A program made the translations under genes and the position numbers. From Helicobacter kayseriensis (GTDB taxonomy: Bacteria; Campylobacterota; Campylobacteria; Campylobacterales; Helicobacteraceae), in assembly GCF_021300655.1 (NCBI RefSeq), contig NZ_JAJTNB010000001.1, positions 62,001-126,000 on the forward strand: a stretch of 64,000 nt of DNA. Reading direction: 5' to 3'. The notes beneath the pieces were generated by a model. It did not search any database, was not told the DNA's origin, and was given only the letters and a program-made list of their open reading frames with translations. Each line of letters opens with the position of its first letter. Position 1 is the stretch's first letter. Positions 15,541-25,363 of the stretch are shown here, piece by piece.

Positions 15541-16081
15541 AGATTTTTTTTATTTTTTATGTCAAGAAATTGGAGAAAATCCCCAAAGAGAGGGACTTAA
15601 AAATACTCCACAAAGACTTAGAGATTCTTATTTTGAACTTTTGAGTGGATACCATCAAGATCCTAAAAGTATTTTTCTTTCTACTTTTTGCGAGATTCCC
15701 TACAATGAAATGATTATTGTTCGAGATATTGATTTTTTTTCACTTTGTGAGCATCACTTGCTTCCTTTTTTTGGTCACATTAGCATTGGCTATATCCCAA
15801 GAGAAAAGATTGCAGGGATTGGCGATTTTGCAAAGCTTGTTGAAGTTTTTGCAAGACGCCTGCAAACACAAGAAAATCTTACATACCAAATTATTGAATC
15901 AATTATGGAGGAACTCAATCCAAAGGGTGCAATGCTTGTGTGTAAGGCAACGCATTTATGTATCAGTATGCGAGGTAGAGAGAAAAAGAACTCTACGCTT
16001 CTTACAAGTGCAGTTCGTGGAGTTTTTAAAGAAGATTCTAAAACTAGAGCAGAATTTTTGGAACATTTAAAAAAGGATTAA
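15533..16081 (+). CDS. folE: GTP cyclohydrolase I
   Basis: Converts GTP to 7,8-dihydroneopterin triphosphate, entry to folate synthesis. The zinc-binding CEHHLLPFFGH and the C-terminal HLCISMRG with its cysteine and histidine are present, as is the NPQREGLKNTPQR motif near the N-terminus. The ATG at 15533 has GGAGA 5 nt upstream inside truD and gives 182 residues; a GTG at 15521 is the alternative. It overlaps the truD end by 8 bp, so the pair is coupled. Confidence 0.95.
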   Translation: MFEDFFYFLCQEIGENPQREGLKNTPQRLRDSYFELLSGYHQDPKSIFLSTFCEIPYNEMIIVRDIDFFSLCEHHLLPFFGHISIGYIPREKIAGIGDFAKLVEVFARRLQTQENLTYQIIESIMEELNPKGAMLVCKATHLCISMRGREKKNSTLLTSAVRGVFKEDSKTRAEFLEHLKKD

Positions 16082-16367
16082 TAAAGCTTCATTGTAATAA
16101 CCAGAGATTCTAAACAAAAAGATGTAACAGTGTTTTGCAACCTTATTATTTAGGTAATGTTTATTTTACCTTTTGAGATCCTCAATCAAAGAATAAACGA
16201 GATTATCATTTAATTTTTGATAAATCTCTACTAATAATTTATAAAAATTGATAATAAATTCTAATTATTTTATTTTTTCTTTTAAGTTTTTAAAAATCCT
16301 GTTTCATAGTTTACAAAACATGCCTATTATATATCTAACACTTAAAACACTAAAAGGATATATACTT

Positions 16368-16466
16368 ATGAAAAAACTTCTGTATACATTGCCTATAAAC
16401 CCTTGGATGGAATACTTTTCTGCAATTAAAGTTTGTTATTTTTATCATGACTTTGTTCAAAAATAA
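16368..16466 (+). CDS. Possible 32-residue peptide
   Basis: ATG at 16368 with AAAAGGA 9 nt upstream and an AT-rich TATTATATAT stretch that could be a -10. The product starts MKKLLYTLPINPWMEYFS and has no recognised family. The good ribosome site is the only real support. It could be the stump of a decayed exported protein or noise. Confidence 0.25.
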   Translation: MKKLLYTLPINPWMEYFSAIKVCYFYHDFVQK

Positions 16467-16520
16467 TTTAGTCATTTTCGTGATTTATTAGAAGTTATTA
16501 TTAAATTTCAGAATATTTTA

Positions 16521-16544
16521 TTGGGTCTCTTTAAAGAGACCCAA
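16521..16544. terminator. 24-bp perfect palindrome, terminator-like hairpin
   Basis: Perfect palindrome with half TTGGGTCTCTTT. It can form a stem of about ten pairs including four G-C, with A-rich flanks. No long U-run follows on either strand, so it may be a weak bidirectional terminator or an operator. Confidence 0.4.
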
Positions 16545-16827
16545 AAGAGTGTTTTAAATAACTTTCTTACAAATTAAGTGTTTCCTAAAAGAAGTTTCTA
16601 TTATTGTTACCAATCCCCCCTTCTTTATGGGGGAGGGTATGAGATTTGGACCTAAATTACCTGATTGTTGATGAATTTTGTAGCTCGTAGCCCTAGTGGG
16701 AAACTAGCAGAAACCTAGCCAATCTGTAATCAGTTCAACATTGATCCATGGCATATTATATTTCAATAAAGAAACATCTAAAATAGAAAGCTAAGCACAG
16801 CACGTTTTGGAGCAAATATTTTAAATG

Positions 16828-17391
16828 CTATTTCACCTTCTCAACATATTCACCTGTTTCAGTATTGACACGAATGACTTCACCCTCAAGGACATGAAAA
16901 GGAATCTGAACTACAGCCCCACTTTCAAGAGTAGCTGGTTTTTTACCTCCACTTGAAGTGTCGCCCTTAAAATTTGGGGCAGTTTCAGTAATTTGCAATT
17001 CTACAATCTGTGGAACATCAACAGAGATGGCTTTGTTGTTATGAAATAAAATTTGCACACTCATTCCATCAATCATCCATTTTGCAACATCTCCAACCTG
17101 ATTGTCGCTGAGTGCAATTTGCTCATAAGTTTCTGTATCCATAAACTGATAGCTTTCTCCATCGTGATAAAGAAACTGCATGCTTTTTTCTTGCAAATTG
17201 GGCTCATCGCACTTATCTCCAGCGTGAAAGGTCTTCTCAATAACCTTTCCATCAAGAAAAGATTTAATCTTTGCTCGCACAAACGCTGCACCTTTTCCTG
17301 GTTTAACATGTTGATATTCGGTGATGCGATAGGGAATCCCATCAATTTCAATTTTTAATCCTTTTTTTAATTCACTCATACCAATTGCCAT
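16828..17391 (-). CDS. efp: Elongation factor P
   Basis: Relieves ribosome stalling at polyproline. The 187-residue three-domain protein has the modification-loop motif [11 protein letters not shown] with the target lysine at K33, and a C-terminal [11 protein letters not shown]...[13 protein letters not shown] block. AAAGGAAA lies before the ATG. It is 9 nt downstream of fba in the leftward cbf2-fba-efp run. Whether the lysine is modified cannot be told; no epmA or epmB is in the window. Confidence 0.97.
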   Translation of the reverse strand: MAIGMSELKKGLKIEIDGIPYRITEYQHVKPGKGAAFVRAKIKSFLDGKVIEKTFHAGDKCDEPNLQEKSMQFLYHDGESYQFMDTETYEQIALSDNQVGDVAKWMIDGMSVQILFHNNKAISVDVPQIVELQITETAPNFKGDTSSGGKKPATLESGAVVQIPFHVLEGEVIRVNTETGEYVEKVK

Positions 17392-17400
17392 TTTTTTCCT

Positions 17401-18324
17401 TTAAATTTTATTTGCACTTCCAAGAAGTTTCATGCGATCTATAATTACAGATTTGACAGCAGACATTGCTGGAGTGAAAAATTTTCTTAAATCAAATTCC
17501 GAATTATTTTCATTGGCAACTTTTCTTACTTCAGCCATAAATGCAATACGCAAATCTGTATCTGTATTGATTTTATTGATCCCCCCTCTAACAGCCTCTT
17601 TTAGAAATTCAAATGGAACACCTTTGCTTCCCTTAAGATCTCCTCCACTTTGCAGAAACGATTCTCTTACAGATTGAGGAATTGCACTTGCTCCATGAAG
17701 AACTAGAGGAATATTTGTCAATCTCTTAACTTCAAGTAAACGCTCAAAGTCAAGTTTAGGTTCACCCTTAAATTTAAAAGCCCCATGACTAGTGCCAATT
17801 GCTGGCGCTAAAAAATCCACTTTGCTTTCTTTGACAAAAACTTCAGCTTCCAAGGGATTGACAAGACAGGCATCTTTTTCATCTACAGAGATATTGTCTT
17901 CAATCCCCATCAATCTTCCTAGCTCTGCTTCAACGCTTACACCATGCGAATGTGCAAAATCAACAACTCTTTTGGTGATTTCTAGATTTTCCTCAAATGA
18001 GTGATGAGATGCATCAATCATAACAGAAGTAAAACCTGCTTCAATTGCATTTTTGCAGCTTTCAAAGCTTGTTCCATGATCAAGATGTAGGGCTACTGGA
18101 ATATGCGGATACTTCTGTGCAAAAAGTTTGGTCATCCCCACCACCATATCAATCCCCATATATTTAATAGCCCCTTCGCTTGCTTGGACTATTAGAGGTG
18201 AAGATGCTTCATGTGCAGATTCAAAAATACTTTTAAGTATTTCAAAATTAACAAAATTAAAAGCACCTACCCCATAACTCTCTTTGTGAGCTTTTACTAG
18301 AATTTCGCTAGCAGAAATCAACAT
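17401..18324 (-). CDS. fba: Class II fructose-bisphosphate aldolase
   Basis: Zinc-dependent aldolase of gluconeogenesis/glycolysis. HLDHGTSFE carries the catalytic aspartate and a zinc histidine; SVMIDASHHSFEEN, the GTSHGAFKF segment and VLHGASAIP are standard blocks. The 307-residue length matches the short class II type found in Helicobacter. It is in a run with cbf2 upstream and efp downstream. Confidence 0.96.
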   Translation of the reverse strand: MLISASEILVKAHKESYGVGAFNFVNFEILKSIFESAHEASSPLIVQASEGAIKYMGIDMVVGMTKLFAQKYPHIPVALHLDHGTSFESCKNAIEAGFTSVMIDASHHSFEENLEITKRVVDFAHSHGVSVEAELGRLMGIEDNISVDEKDACLVNPLEAEVFVKESKVDFLAPAIGTSHGAFKFKGEPKLDFERLLEVKRLTNIPLVLHGASAIPQSVRESFLQSGGDLKGSKGVPFEFLKEAVRGGINKINTDTDLRIAFMAEVRKVANENNSEFDLRKFFTPAMSAVKSVIIDRMKLLGSANKI

Positions 18325-18344
18325 TTATAAATCCTTTGTTAGAT

Positions 18345-19190
18345 TTATTTGATAGGCTCAACTTTAACTTTGGCTTTTTTTCTCATTTCCGCCATTTCTT
18401 GTTGAAGCATTTCTCCAACCTTTTGATTCTTTAAGTTGTTTTCAATCACTGTTTGTGCCTGATCGAAACTAATTGTTTTTGGCTCAGTTTTGTCTTGAAG
18501 ATAGATAATGTGATAACCTGCTTCAGTTTGAATTGGTTCGGTTGTAATGCTTCCGGGTTTTAATCCAAAAACAGCCTCAGTAAATTGTGGAAGCATTTGA
18601 TTTCTATTTACTGTTCCCAAATCTCCACCATTTTGACTTTTTTGAACACCCGGATCAATTGACTTCTTATTGGCCATTTCAATAAATGCTTTTAAAAGAG
18701 CATCACCTTTTTTCTTTTTGAGATCATTAATAATATCTTGAGCTTCTTTTTCAGTTTTTACAACAATCATTCTTGCTTGTGCTTGTTGTTCAATAAAAAG
18801 ATTCTTATTGGAATCGTAGAATTTTTTTGCATCCTCTTTTCCAATCTTTACTTCAGAAGCGAATTTTTGTTGTTGTTGTTTAACCCACAAGTCAATTGCA
18901 AGATTGTTGCGAATCATATTAAGCGCTTCTTTGTATTCTTTGGTGTTGTCAATTTTGTCTTTTTTTGCAGCAAGGAGCGCCAATTTTCTTTCGATAAGTT
19001 GATTGATCGCCATCTCTTTGTCTTGTTTGGAAAGCTTATCAAAATCAAAACCTGGAATAACTTGTTTGAAAAATTCCATATCTTTTTCTGTCACCTTTTG
19101 TCCATCAACGGTTGCATACACCTCTGCATTCGCCAATGTGACACAAAGCATTCCTGCCACAACAGAACTTACTAAAAACTTCCTCATCAT
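18345..19190 (-). CDS. Periplasmic peptidyl-prolyl isomerase, Cbf2/PEB4-like
   Basis: A SurA-like chaperone-isomerase of the periplasm, akin to C. jejuni PEB4/Cbf2 and H. pylori HP0175. Choosing ATG 19190 (AAAAGGAT upstream) gives 281 residues with a clean signal peptide ending ...CVTLANA. A helical chaperone region follows, then a parvulin domain (SQNGGDLGTVNRNQMLPQF and EAGYHIIYLQD). It heads cbf2-fba-efp, the same order I recall in H. pylori. Confidence 0.93.
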   Translation of the reverse strand: MMRKFLVSSVVAGMLCVTLANAEVYATVDGQKVTEKDMEFFKQVIPGFDFDKLSKQDKEMAINQLIERKLALLAAKKDKIDNTKEYKEALNMIRNNLAIDLWVKQQQQKFASEVKIGKEDAKKFYDSNKNLFIEQQAQARMIVVKTEKEAQDIINDLKKKKGDALLKAFIEMANKKSIDPGVQKSQNGGDLGTVNRNQMLPQFTEAVFGLKPGSITTEPIQTEAGYHIIYLQDKTEPKTISFDQAQTVIENNLKNQKVGEMLQQEMAEMRKKAKVKVEPIK

Positions 19191-19282
19191 GCTTAAATCC
19201 TTTTCAAGAAAATCATCTAAATGCAATAAAACGCATTGATTTACTTATTTTACTATGAAAAGCTTTTTCTTGGGTTGTATCT

Positions 19283-19936
19283 CTATTGACTTTTGAGGAA
19301 AGCGATTGTTTTTTGAATATTTTGAAATGGGGAAAGAATCTTATTGATGCGTTGATCAAAAGCAGAAAATGTTGTTTTGCCCAAGGCAATGGCTGTATAA
19401 GTTGAGTTCCAAGCAAAAAGACTTGAAAAAAATCTATAGGCACTAGGTGCTGTAAAAATCAGATAGGATCCATTTGGGGGAGGTTGAGCATCTAGGACTT
19501 CTGCACATCGATTCTTATAGACAATCTGAGATTGGAGAAGTATTCCATGTTTGAGAAGTGTCTGATCAAGACTAGATGCAATCTCTTCTCCTCGTAGATA
19601 AAGGCATTTTTTTTTCGCAAGAAAGCCAGCAATCTCTTTGCAAAAATCTTGAGCATGAGAGCTTGTTGAAATATACTCAACCCGCCCACCAAACTCTTGG
19701 AGTGTTTTTGCACTCATTTCACCAATAACATAACTTGGAATTGTCTTCCAAATTTCCATACTAGGATATTTTGTTGCACTTTTTTCTAGAGATCTAATTG
19801 CATTTTTTGAGGTAAAAATCAGACAATCAATTTCGGTGAGATCTAAATAAAACTCAATCATTTCAATCTCACCAACAACAAGACTAGGAATGAAATTATA
19901 AGCCTGATATCCTACGACAATAATTTCATTCTGCAT
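19283..19936 (-). CDS. hemD: Uroporphyrinogen-III synthase
   Basis: Closes the tetrapyrrole ring in heme synthesis. HemD proteins diverge strongly; support comes from DCLIFTSKNAIRSLE, the YVIGEMSAKTLQEFG block, CLYLRGEEI and the YLIFTAPSAYRFF segment near the C-terminus, in the right order and total length (217 residues from ATG 19936). A TTG at 19969 overlapping the upstream gene is the alternative start. It follows the PhnA-like gene with 11 nt between. Confidence 0.87.
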   Translation of the reverse strand: MQNEIIVVGYQAYNFIPSLVVGEIEMIEFYLDLTEIDCLIFTSKNAIRSLEKSATKYPSMEIWKTIPSYVIGEMSAKTLQEFGGRVEYISTSSHAQDFCKEIAGFLAKKKCLYLRGEEIASSLDQTLLKHGILLQSQIVYKNRCAEVLDAQPPPNGSYLIFTAPSAYRFFSSLFAWNSTYTAIALGKTTFSAFDQRINKILSPFQNIQKTIAFLKSQ

Positions 19937-19947
19937 CAATTTGCACT

Positions 19948-20160
19948 CTATGCTTTTTTTAAGAAGCAAGTCTTAAGAACAATTATTCCAGATTTATCTA
20001 CTTTGCCCTCGATTTCATCCTCTTTTTCTGTTAGACGAATATTTTTGACAATAGCCCCTCTTTTTAGCGTCAATGAAGAACCCTTAACCTTTAAATCTTT
20101 GATGACTTGAACATTGTCTCCAGCTTTTAATATATTTCCATTGCAATCTTTGACATTCAT
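19948..20160 (-). CDS. PhnA-like (alkylphosphonate utilisation family) small protein
   Basis: 70 residues matching the C-terminal domain of PhnA-family proteins: DCNGNILKAGDNVQVIKDL, then GSSLTLKRGAIVKNIRL and a final VLKTCFLKKA. The zinc-ribbon half of longer PhnA proteins is absent. Despite the name, the family's function is unsettled and no phosphonate genes lie nearby. AAAGGAA precedes the start. Confidence 0.85.
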   Translation of the reverse strand: MNVKDCNGNILKAGDNVQVIKDLKVKGSSLTLKRGAIVKNIRLTEKEDEIEGKVDKSGIIVLKTCFLKKA

Positions 20161-20194
20161 CCTTATTCCTTTTTGATGTATTTTTTAAATTTTA

Positions 20195-21163
20195 TCAAAA
20201 ACTATAGGCAAGCCAAATGCTTCCAATAGCGTGAAGATTCTCTTGTTGTCTAAATTCTCTTGTCGTGCAAACGGCCATATAACTTAGAGATAAATTTCCT
20301 GAAACAAAACTGATCCCCCCAATCATATGTCCCACCCAGTGATTAAGAATCGCATTTCTTGGATAAGGATCGTGGCTAAATAAATTCCCCTCAATGGCCA
20401 TTTTTCTTGCTACATACGATCCACCTAATCCAAAGAAGCCAAAAAAACCAATTCCATCACCATATACACGCCCATTTTGCAATCCCCCATTTTCTCCAAT
20501 CACTCCTTGAGGCAAGAAGGTTGTTTTAAGATTGTAACCCAAACGTAAAAAGGTTGTGAGCTTTCCATAGATATTTGCATTGCCAAATGCAAGCTCTATG
20601 GTTGGTGATACCTCTATGTCAAAATAAGTGCTTTGATATAGAAAATGTTTATAACTCCATTCATAATAGAGATTGACAATCCATTCATTTTGGATTTGTG
20701 TCATCCAGCCCGAAAGTAGTCCTACATCCAAAGCAGTATGGATTGCATCTTGAGCTTGTTTCCCCATCGCCATCTTTCCAGCAATACCAATACGTATGCC
20801 AAGCCCTTCTAGCATGTTCTCTTGTCTGTGATGGATCCCAAAAATAAAGCTTAAAAAACCTGCATATGGATGATCATCTAAGGGAGGATATAGGTCAAAT
20901 TTATTTTTTGGTGCATAGATGCTTTGAGAAAGCTGAAGACTAAAAGAGGTTTCTCCCGAAATAAAGCCAAAAGTATTAAGCCATCCATAATCACCTTCTT
21001 TTGAAGCATAGGTGAGACTATGTCCAGCTGTATAATATCTATCGATCATTGAATCTACATAAGCATCATTTTGTGTAATAAAAGATAGAAAATGTTTCTC
21101 ATATGGTTGAGCTTGAAGCAATATCCCCAAACTGAAAAAAAATCCAAAAAGCCTTTTATTCAT
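20195..21163 (-). CDS. lpxR: LpxR-like lipid A 3'-O-deacylase (copy 1)
   Basis: Outer-membrane enzyme that removes the 3'-acyloxyacyl group of lipid A. After a signal peptide (to about residue 18) come the family motifs ITQNDAYVDSMIDRYYTAGH, with N and D of the active site, DDHPYAGFL, and GKQAQDAIH carrying the catalytic histidine. The protein ends in F, as barrels do. At 322 residues it is close to H. pylori LpxR. It is the second of two tandem genes of the same family, starting right after the other's stop. Confidence 0.9.
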   Translation of the reverse strand: MNKRLFGFFFSLGILLQAQPYEKHFLSFITQNDAYVDSMIDRYYTAGHSLTYASKEGDYGWLNTFGFISGETSFSLQLSQSIYAPKNKFDLYPPLDDHPYAGFLSFIFGIHHRQENMLEGLGIRIGIAGKMAMGKQAQDAIHTALDVGLLSGWMTQIQNEWIVNLYYEWSYKHFLYQSTYFDIEVSPTIELAFGNANIYGKLTTFLRLGYNLKTTFLPQGVIGENGGLQNGRVYGDGIGFFGFFGLGGSYVARKMAIEGNLFSHDPYPRNAILNHWVGHMIGGISFVSGNLSLSYMAVCTTREFRQQENLHAIGSIWLAYSF

Positions 21164-22198
21164 TTAAAAACTCCAAGAAAAAACCAAACTACCAACACCA
21201 TGAGCTCGATCTTGCTCCCTAAATTCTTTGCTGATATAAAAAAATTCATAAGAGAAAGACATATTGCCAGAAACAATTGCTAGGCCCCCAACCAATCCCC
21301 CAACCCAAGGAAGAATCTCTGCTCTTTTGAAAGAAAAGGAATTCCCCTCGATAAACATTTTCCTTGCGACATATCCACCATAACTTCCCAAAAAAAGGTA
21401 ATATCCAAGACCATCTGCATAAACTCTTCCGGTATTAGACCCTCCATTTTCTCCAGCAATTCCTTGAGGCAAAAAAGTGCTTGAAAGATGATGTCCGATT
21501 CGAAAAATTGCTCCGCCTTTAATGTAGATATTTGCATTTCCTAAAGCGGTATCAATATAGGGCAAAAGATCTAAGGAAAAAACTCCAAATTCTGCAAGTA
21601 ATACTCGATAAGTCCAATCGTAATGGAGATTGATAATAGGCTCAATCTCAATCTGTGTTCCCCATCCAGGCAAAATAACAGTTCCAAAAAGATTATGCAC
21701 AAAAGTTTGCACTTCTTTTGCAAAAGATGGCCATCCAGTGATTCCAATCCGGATTCCAAGATTTTCTAGAGCATTTTCATTGCGATGATGCCACAAAAAA
21801 CCAATGTTTAAATATCCTGCATATGGATGACTTCCCTTTGGAGGATTTGGATCATGTCGATCTTTTGGAGTATAGATGCTTTGGTTGATCACAAAACTCC
21901 AAGAAGTGTTTCCTTTTAAAAAGCCTATTTTGTCAAGGATTCCATATTTTCCCTCTGGAGAGCTATAAAGGATCCCATGTCCTGCGGTGTAATAACGATC
22001 AATCTTGACATTAAAATAAGAATCATTTTGAGTAATAATAGAAAAAAAGTGCTTTTGGTAGAGGGGGATCAAAGTTTTTTTATTTTGAAGATGTTGTAGA
22101 TCCTCTTTGGTTTCTGCAGAAATAGCATCGCATAGACTCATTGCAGTTAGCAAATAGCCAATCAATTTAATTTGTTTTTTGTTTTTATAGTGTGACAA
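21164..22198 (-). CDS. LpxR-like lipid A 3'-O-deacylase (copy 2)
   Basis: 344 residues with the same architecture as its neighbour: signal sequence, ITQNDSYFNVKIDRYYTAGH, GSHPYAGYL, EVQTFVH with the catalytic-type histidine, TFLPQG and GENGG blocks, and a C-terminal F. It is clearly a paralogue, with many substitutions, so the duplication is not recent. The two may act on different lipid A forms or one may have drifted. It follows the HD-domain gene by 12 nt. Confidence 0.88.
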   Translation of the reverse strand: MSHYKNKKQIKLIGYLLTAMSLCDAISAETKEDLQHLQNKKTLIPLYQKHFFSIITQNDSYFNVKIDRYYTAGHGILYSSPEGKYGILDKIGFLKGNTSWSFVINQSIYTPKDRHDPNPPKGSHPYAGYLNIGFLWHHRNENALENLGIRIGITGWPSFAKEVQTFVHNLFGTVILPGWGTQIEIEPIINLHYDWTYRVLLAEFGVFSLDLLPYIDTALGNANIYIKGGAIFRIGHHLSSTFLPQGIAGENGGSNTGRVYADGLGYYLFLGSYGGYVARKMFIEGNSFSFKRAEILPWVGGLVGGLAIVSGNMSFSYEFFYISKEFREQDRAHGVGSLVFSWSF

Positions 22199-22210
22199 AT
22201 TGATATTTTC

Positions 22211-23410
22211 CTAAATGAAATTTCGTACAAGTGCCCCCAAATCCAAACCATTTAGCTCTTGATGCTTGCATGCATCATAAATCCCTTGGGATCCCTCCAC
22301 AAGATCTTTACTTGAAATTCCATGCCCAATAGAAATCCTAGCCTCCAAAAAAGCACTAAGACGATCGCAAAATTTCATAAATTCTCCACAAACAGGATTG
22401 TCCTCATCTCGATTGTGAAACTTGATCAAGTCCTCTGCGCTTTCTGCTTGGTAGACTAAATGCTCAACTTTGTAGCGATTGCTAAATTCTTGTTGCGTAA
22501 AATACAAAATGTCTTCAGCGATATTGGATGGCACAAAAGAAAGAATCTTTTCTTTAACTGCTTCTTCTTCAATGCGTTTAATCTGCCCATCAAGGCCCTT
22601 AACGCTTCTTTTGATGGGGGAAATGATATCGCGTGTAAGAATCTCTGGTAAATCATGAAAAAGTCCGCACAAAAAATGATTGATTCGCATTTGCTTACAC
22701 ACATTTAGATCAAGGCTCAAAAAGTATCCCAAAATTGCAACAACTAAAGTATGTCCCAAAACACTTGTCTCTGGAACTCTTGGAGTTTGACTCCAGCGCT
22801 TTTGAAATCTGAGTTGTCCAAACATAGCGATCAATTCTTGAGATTTTTTATAAAGCGTAATATGGGCAATTCCTGTAAGATGATAAAATTGCTCCACTTC
22901 TTGATCGATAATCTTTTTGATATTTTCAACATCATACATATATGGATTGAAATGATAAATAATATCAAACTCCCATTTTGAGGCATAAAAATGGGAGGCT
23001 CTAAGAATCTCTGTTTCAATACACTTAGGGGGAGATTTTAAATAAGATTCTAAATCCTCTAGCATTCCAAATGGAGCAAGCTCCAAATGCAATTCCTGTA
23101 CAACAAAATCAGCCAATTCATTGCGGTGATGCTTTTGAAGCTTGTGAAATACGGGGGGTTTGATATCTGTAAGCACCATTCTTTCAAAAAATTCAAAACA
23201 AAAATACAGAATCAATTTTTCCCAGTCAATTTGAATATTTCTTGTATGTTCTTCATAAGAAGCCAAAAAATAAGCAATCAGCATTTTATGAGCCTGTTTA
23301 TCAAGCTCTACAAATTCCACAGGACACGCTTGATCATTCCAGCGTCTAATGGAGGCAGAAATAAATATTTTACGAAGAAAATCTGAAGTGATACGAGGGG
23401 TTTGCATCAC
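22211..23410 (-). CDS. HD-domain phosphohydrolase-like protein
   Basis: 399 residues. The second half carries an HD-type metal-binding core: [15 protein letters not shown], then [14 protein letters not shown], and a later [10 protein letters not shown] segment with conserved acid residues, as in the YfbR/HD_3 group. The first half is helical and unassigned. It overlaps gmhA by 4 bp, so it belongs to the heptose-gene transcription unit, but a nucleotide-related role is as likely as one in LPS. Substrate unknown. Confidence 0.85.
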   Translation of the reverse strand: MMQTPRITSDFLRKIFISASIRRWNDQACPVEFVELDKQAHKMLIAYFLASYEEHTRNIQIDWEKLILYFCFEFFERMVLTDIKPPVFHKLQKHHRNELADFVVQELHLELAPFGMLEDLESYLKSPPKCIETEILRASHFYASKWEFDIIYHFNPYMYDVENIKKIIDQEVEQFYHLTGIAHITLYKKSQELIAMFGQLRFQKRWSQTPRVPETSVLGHTLVVAILGYFLSLDLNVCKQMRINHFLCGLFHDLPEILTRDIISPIKRSVKGLDGQIKRIEEEAVKEKILSFVPSNIAEDILYFTQQEFSNRYKVEHLVYQAESAEDLIKFHNRDEDNPVCGEFMKFCDRLSAFLEARISIGHGISSKDLVEGSQGIYDACKHQELNGLDLGALVRNFI

Positions 23411-23973
23411 ACAAAAGCCTCATCAATCGCTTGACACAAAAGATGGATAATCAAAATATGCATCTCTTGGATTCTTGGGGTATCACAAGAGGGAATCACA
23501 AGGTGCATATCACATACTTCATTCATTTTTCCTCCCCCCTTACCACTTAAACCAATACATTGGCACCCCAATTCTTTTCCTGTTTTTAGTGCATTGATCA
23601 CATTAAGAGAGTTTCCACTTGTAGAAATTCCAAAGACAACATCCCCCTCCTCTGCTAATGCCTCAACTTGACGAGAAAATACAAAATCAAATCCATAATC
23701 ATTGCCAATAGCTGTGAGGGCTGATGTATCTGTACTGAGTGCAATCGCAGGAAGCCCTCTTCGCTCAAGTTTGTATCTGCCTGTTAATTCTGCACTAAAA
23801 TGCTGGGCATCAGCAGCACTTCCACCATTTCCACAAATAAGGATTTTTTTCTTTTGTTTTAGCGTATTAATCAAAAGATTAGAAACTTCACAAATTAAAG
23901 ACTGCAATTCTTCAAGAGATTTTTGAGTAGTTTGAATGTGCTCTTGAAATTCTTGTTTAATTTTTAGTTTCAT
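23407..23973 (-). CDS. gmhA: Sedoheptulose-7-phosphate isomerase
   Basis: First step of ADP-heptose synthesis for the LPS inner core. The SIS-domain motifs [22 protein letters not shown] and [11 protein letters not shown] are clear, with the metal/active-site residues in [13 protein letters not shown] near the C-terminus. 188 residues is the usual size. It overlaps hldE by 17 bp. The order gmhB-hldD-hldE-gmhA, read in the transcription direction, keeps the complete pathway together. Confidence 0.96.
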   Translation of the reverse strand: MKLKIKQEFQEHIQTTQKSLEELQSLICEVSNLLINTLKQKKKILICGNGGSAADAQHFSAELTGRYKLERRGLPAIALSTDTSALTAIGNDYGFDFVFSRQVEALAEEGDVVFGISTSGNSLNVINALKTGKELGCQCIGLSGKGGGKMNEVCDMHLVIPSCDTPRIQEMHILIIHLLCQAIDEAFV

Positions 23974-25363
23974 TTTGATCTCCTTTGATTTTTTGAATAA
24001 TCTTGGTTGTGCTCTTTCCTTCTACAAAATCTAGCAATCGTACTTCTTCTGCAAACTCACTGCCTACTATTTCTTTTCCTTGATAATCTGCTCCCTTGAC
24101 TAAGACTTTAGGAGAGATTGCCTGTATTAAGTGATATGGCGTAGGTTCATCAAACAAGATAACATAATCTACACATTCTAAAGAGGCTAGAAGATAGGCA
24201 CGATCATCTTGGCTATTAATGGGTCGATCTTCTCCCTTGATACTCCTCACAGAAGAATCTGAATTAAGTCCAACAATAAGCAGATCCCCCAAGGTTTTTG
24301 CCTCTTGGAGATATTGCACATGTCCTTTGTGTAAAATATCAAAACACCCATTAGTAAAGACAATATTGTCTGAGTTAGGAAGCTGATCTAGAGTGATGAT
24401 TTTTGAACTCACAGAAGAAGTCTGACGTTTTTGAAAAGACTTAATTTCCTCCTGAGTAGCTACAGCACTCCCCACTTTAGCCACTACGATTGCTGCGACA
24501 ATGTTGGCAAATGCACATGCATCTTGAATAGACTTACCACAAGAGAGTGCATATGCAAGAGAAGCAATAACAGTATCTCCAGCCCCAGTGACATCATAGA
24601 CTTCTTGAGCCTGTGTTGGGATAACCTCCATATGTTGATCCAAAAGTCCAATCCCATCCTCGCTTAAAGTAATGATTGAATATGTCAAATCACACTCTTC
24701 TTTTAATTTTGTAAGGGCTTTGGAGAGTGTCACATGATCTCTAATCTCAATTCCTGTAGCCTCAAATGCTTCTTTTTTATTAGGTGTTAATAAAGTCGCT
24801 CCTTTGTATTTAGAATAATCACTTCCTTTTGGATCGCACAAAACCCATATTTTATTTTTACAGGCAAGCTCAATCAGTTTTTGTGTCATTGCATGGGTTA
24901 AAACACCCTTTCCATAATCAGATAAAATCAAAGCATCAAATGTTTCTATCTTGTTTGCAATACAAGAGAATATCCTCTCAAGTATTTCTTCATCTAATTC
25001 TTTTTTTTCTTCATAGTCAATGCGCAAAATTTGCTGATTAGAAACCAAAATCCGACTTTTTTGTGTTGTAGGTCGAGAAGAAGAAGCTATAACCAAATCT
25101 GTACCTATTTTCTTTGTTTGAGAAAGAGATAATAGCTTTTGGCCATTATGATCCTCCCCTATCACTCCACATAGCTCTACATGAGCTCCCAAAGAAGCAA
25201 GATTGTGCGCAACATTACACGCCCCTCCTAGACGATTTTCCTCACTTTGTGCTTCTATAACCTGAACAGGAGCTTCTGGAGAGATTCTAGAACAAGAGCC
25301 AATCACATAATGATCAAGCATTAAATCTCCCACTACTAAAATTTTTGGAGTTTTTAAAGACAC
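23957..25363 (-). CDS. hldE: Bifunctional heptose-7-P kinase / heptose-1-P adenylyltransferase
   Basis: 468 residues with two fused domains. The N-terminal ribokinase-like part (to ~315) has [15 protein letters not shown] and the anion-hole [11 protein letters not shown]. The C-terminal nucleotidyltransferase part begins near residue 340 with [17 protein letters not shown]. It carries out the second and fourth steps of ADP-heptose synthesis. It overlaps hldD by 10 bp and gmhA by 17 bp. Its intermediates are also innate-immune ligands (ALPK1) in related species. Confidence 0.96.
   Translation of the reverse strand: MSLKTPKILVVGDLMLDHYVIGSCSRISPEAPVQVIEAQSEENRLGGACNVAHNLASLGAHVELCGVIGEDHNGQKLLSLSQTKKIGTDLVIASSSRPTTQKSRILVSNQQILRIDYEEKKELDEEILERIFSCIANKIETFDALILSDYGKGVLTHAMTQKLIELACKNKIWVLCDPKGSDYSKYKGATLLTPNKKEAFEATGIEIRDHVTLSKALTKLKEECDLTYSIITLSEDGIGLLDQHMEVIPTQAQEVYDVTGAGDTVIASLAYALSCGKSIQDACAFANIVAAIVVAKVGSAVATQEEIKSFQKRQTSSVSSKIITLDQLPNSDNIVFTNGCFDILHKGHVQYLQEAKTLGDLLIVGLNSDSSVRSIKGEDRPINSQDDRAYLLASLECVDYVILFDEPTPYHLIQAISPKVLVKGADYQGKEIVGSEFAEEVRLLDFVEGKSTTKIIQKIKGDQNETKN

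Larger units (their letters stand above)
16082..16827. other. 745-bp region without a supported major gene (folE/efp convergent)
   Basis: The stretch lies between the 3' ends of folE and efp. Visible structure: AGGTAA...TTACCT hairpin near 16150-16173, an imperfect GAGATTATCA/TGATAAATCTC hairpin at 16199-16229, a possible 32-codon gene at 16368-16466, a 24-bp perfect palindrome at 16521-16544, a C6...G5 stem near 16614-16635, and a CTAG-flanked small stem near 16692-16706. AT content is very high to about 16600 and lower after. An uncharacterised small RNA is possible, but I could not match one. Confidence 0.5.

Noticed and set aside
16248-16367. Upstream extension of the 32-residue frame
   Set aside because: AT-rich, no ribosome site; only the ATG at 16368 has one.
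16600-16760. Possible insertion-sequence end (IS200/IS605-like) or known RNA (SRP, 6S, tmRNA)
   Set aside because: Small stems are present, but I could not find a transposase remnant, the SRP tetraloop region or other conserved RNA motifs.
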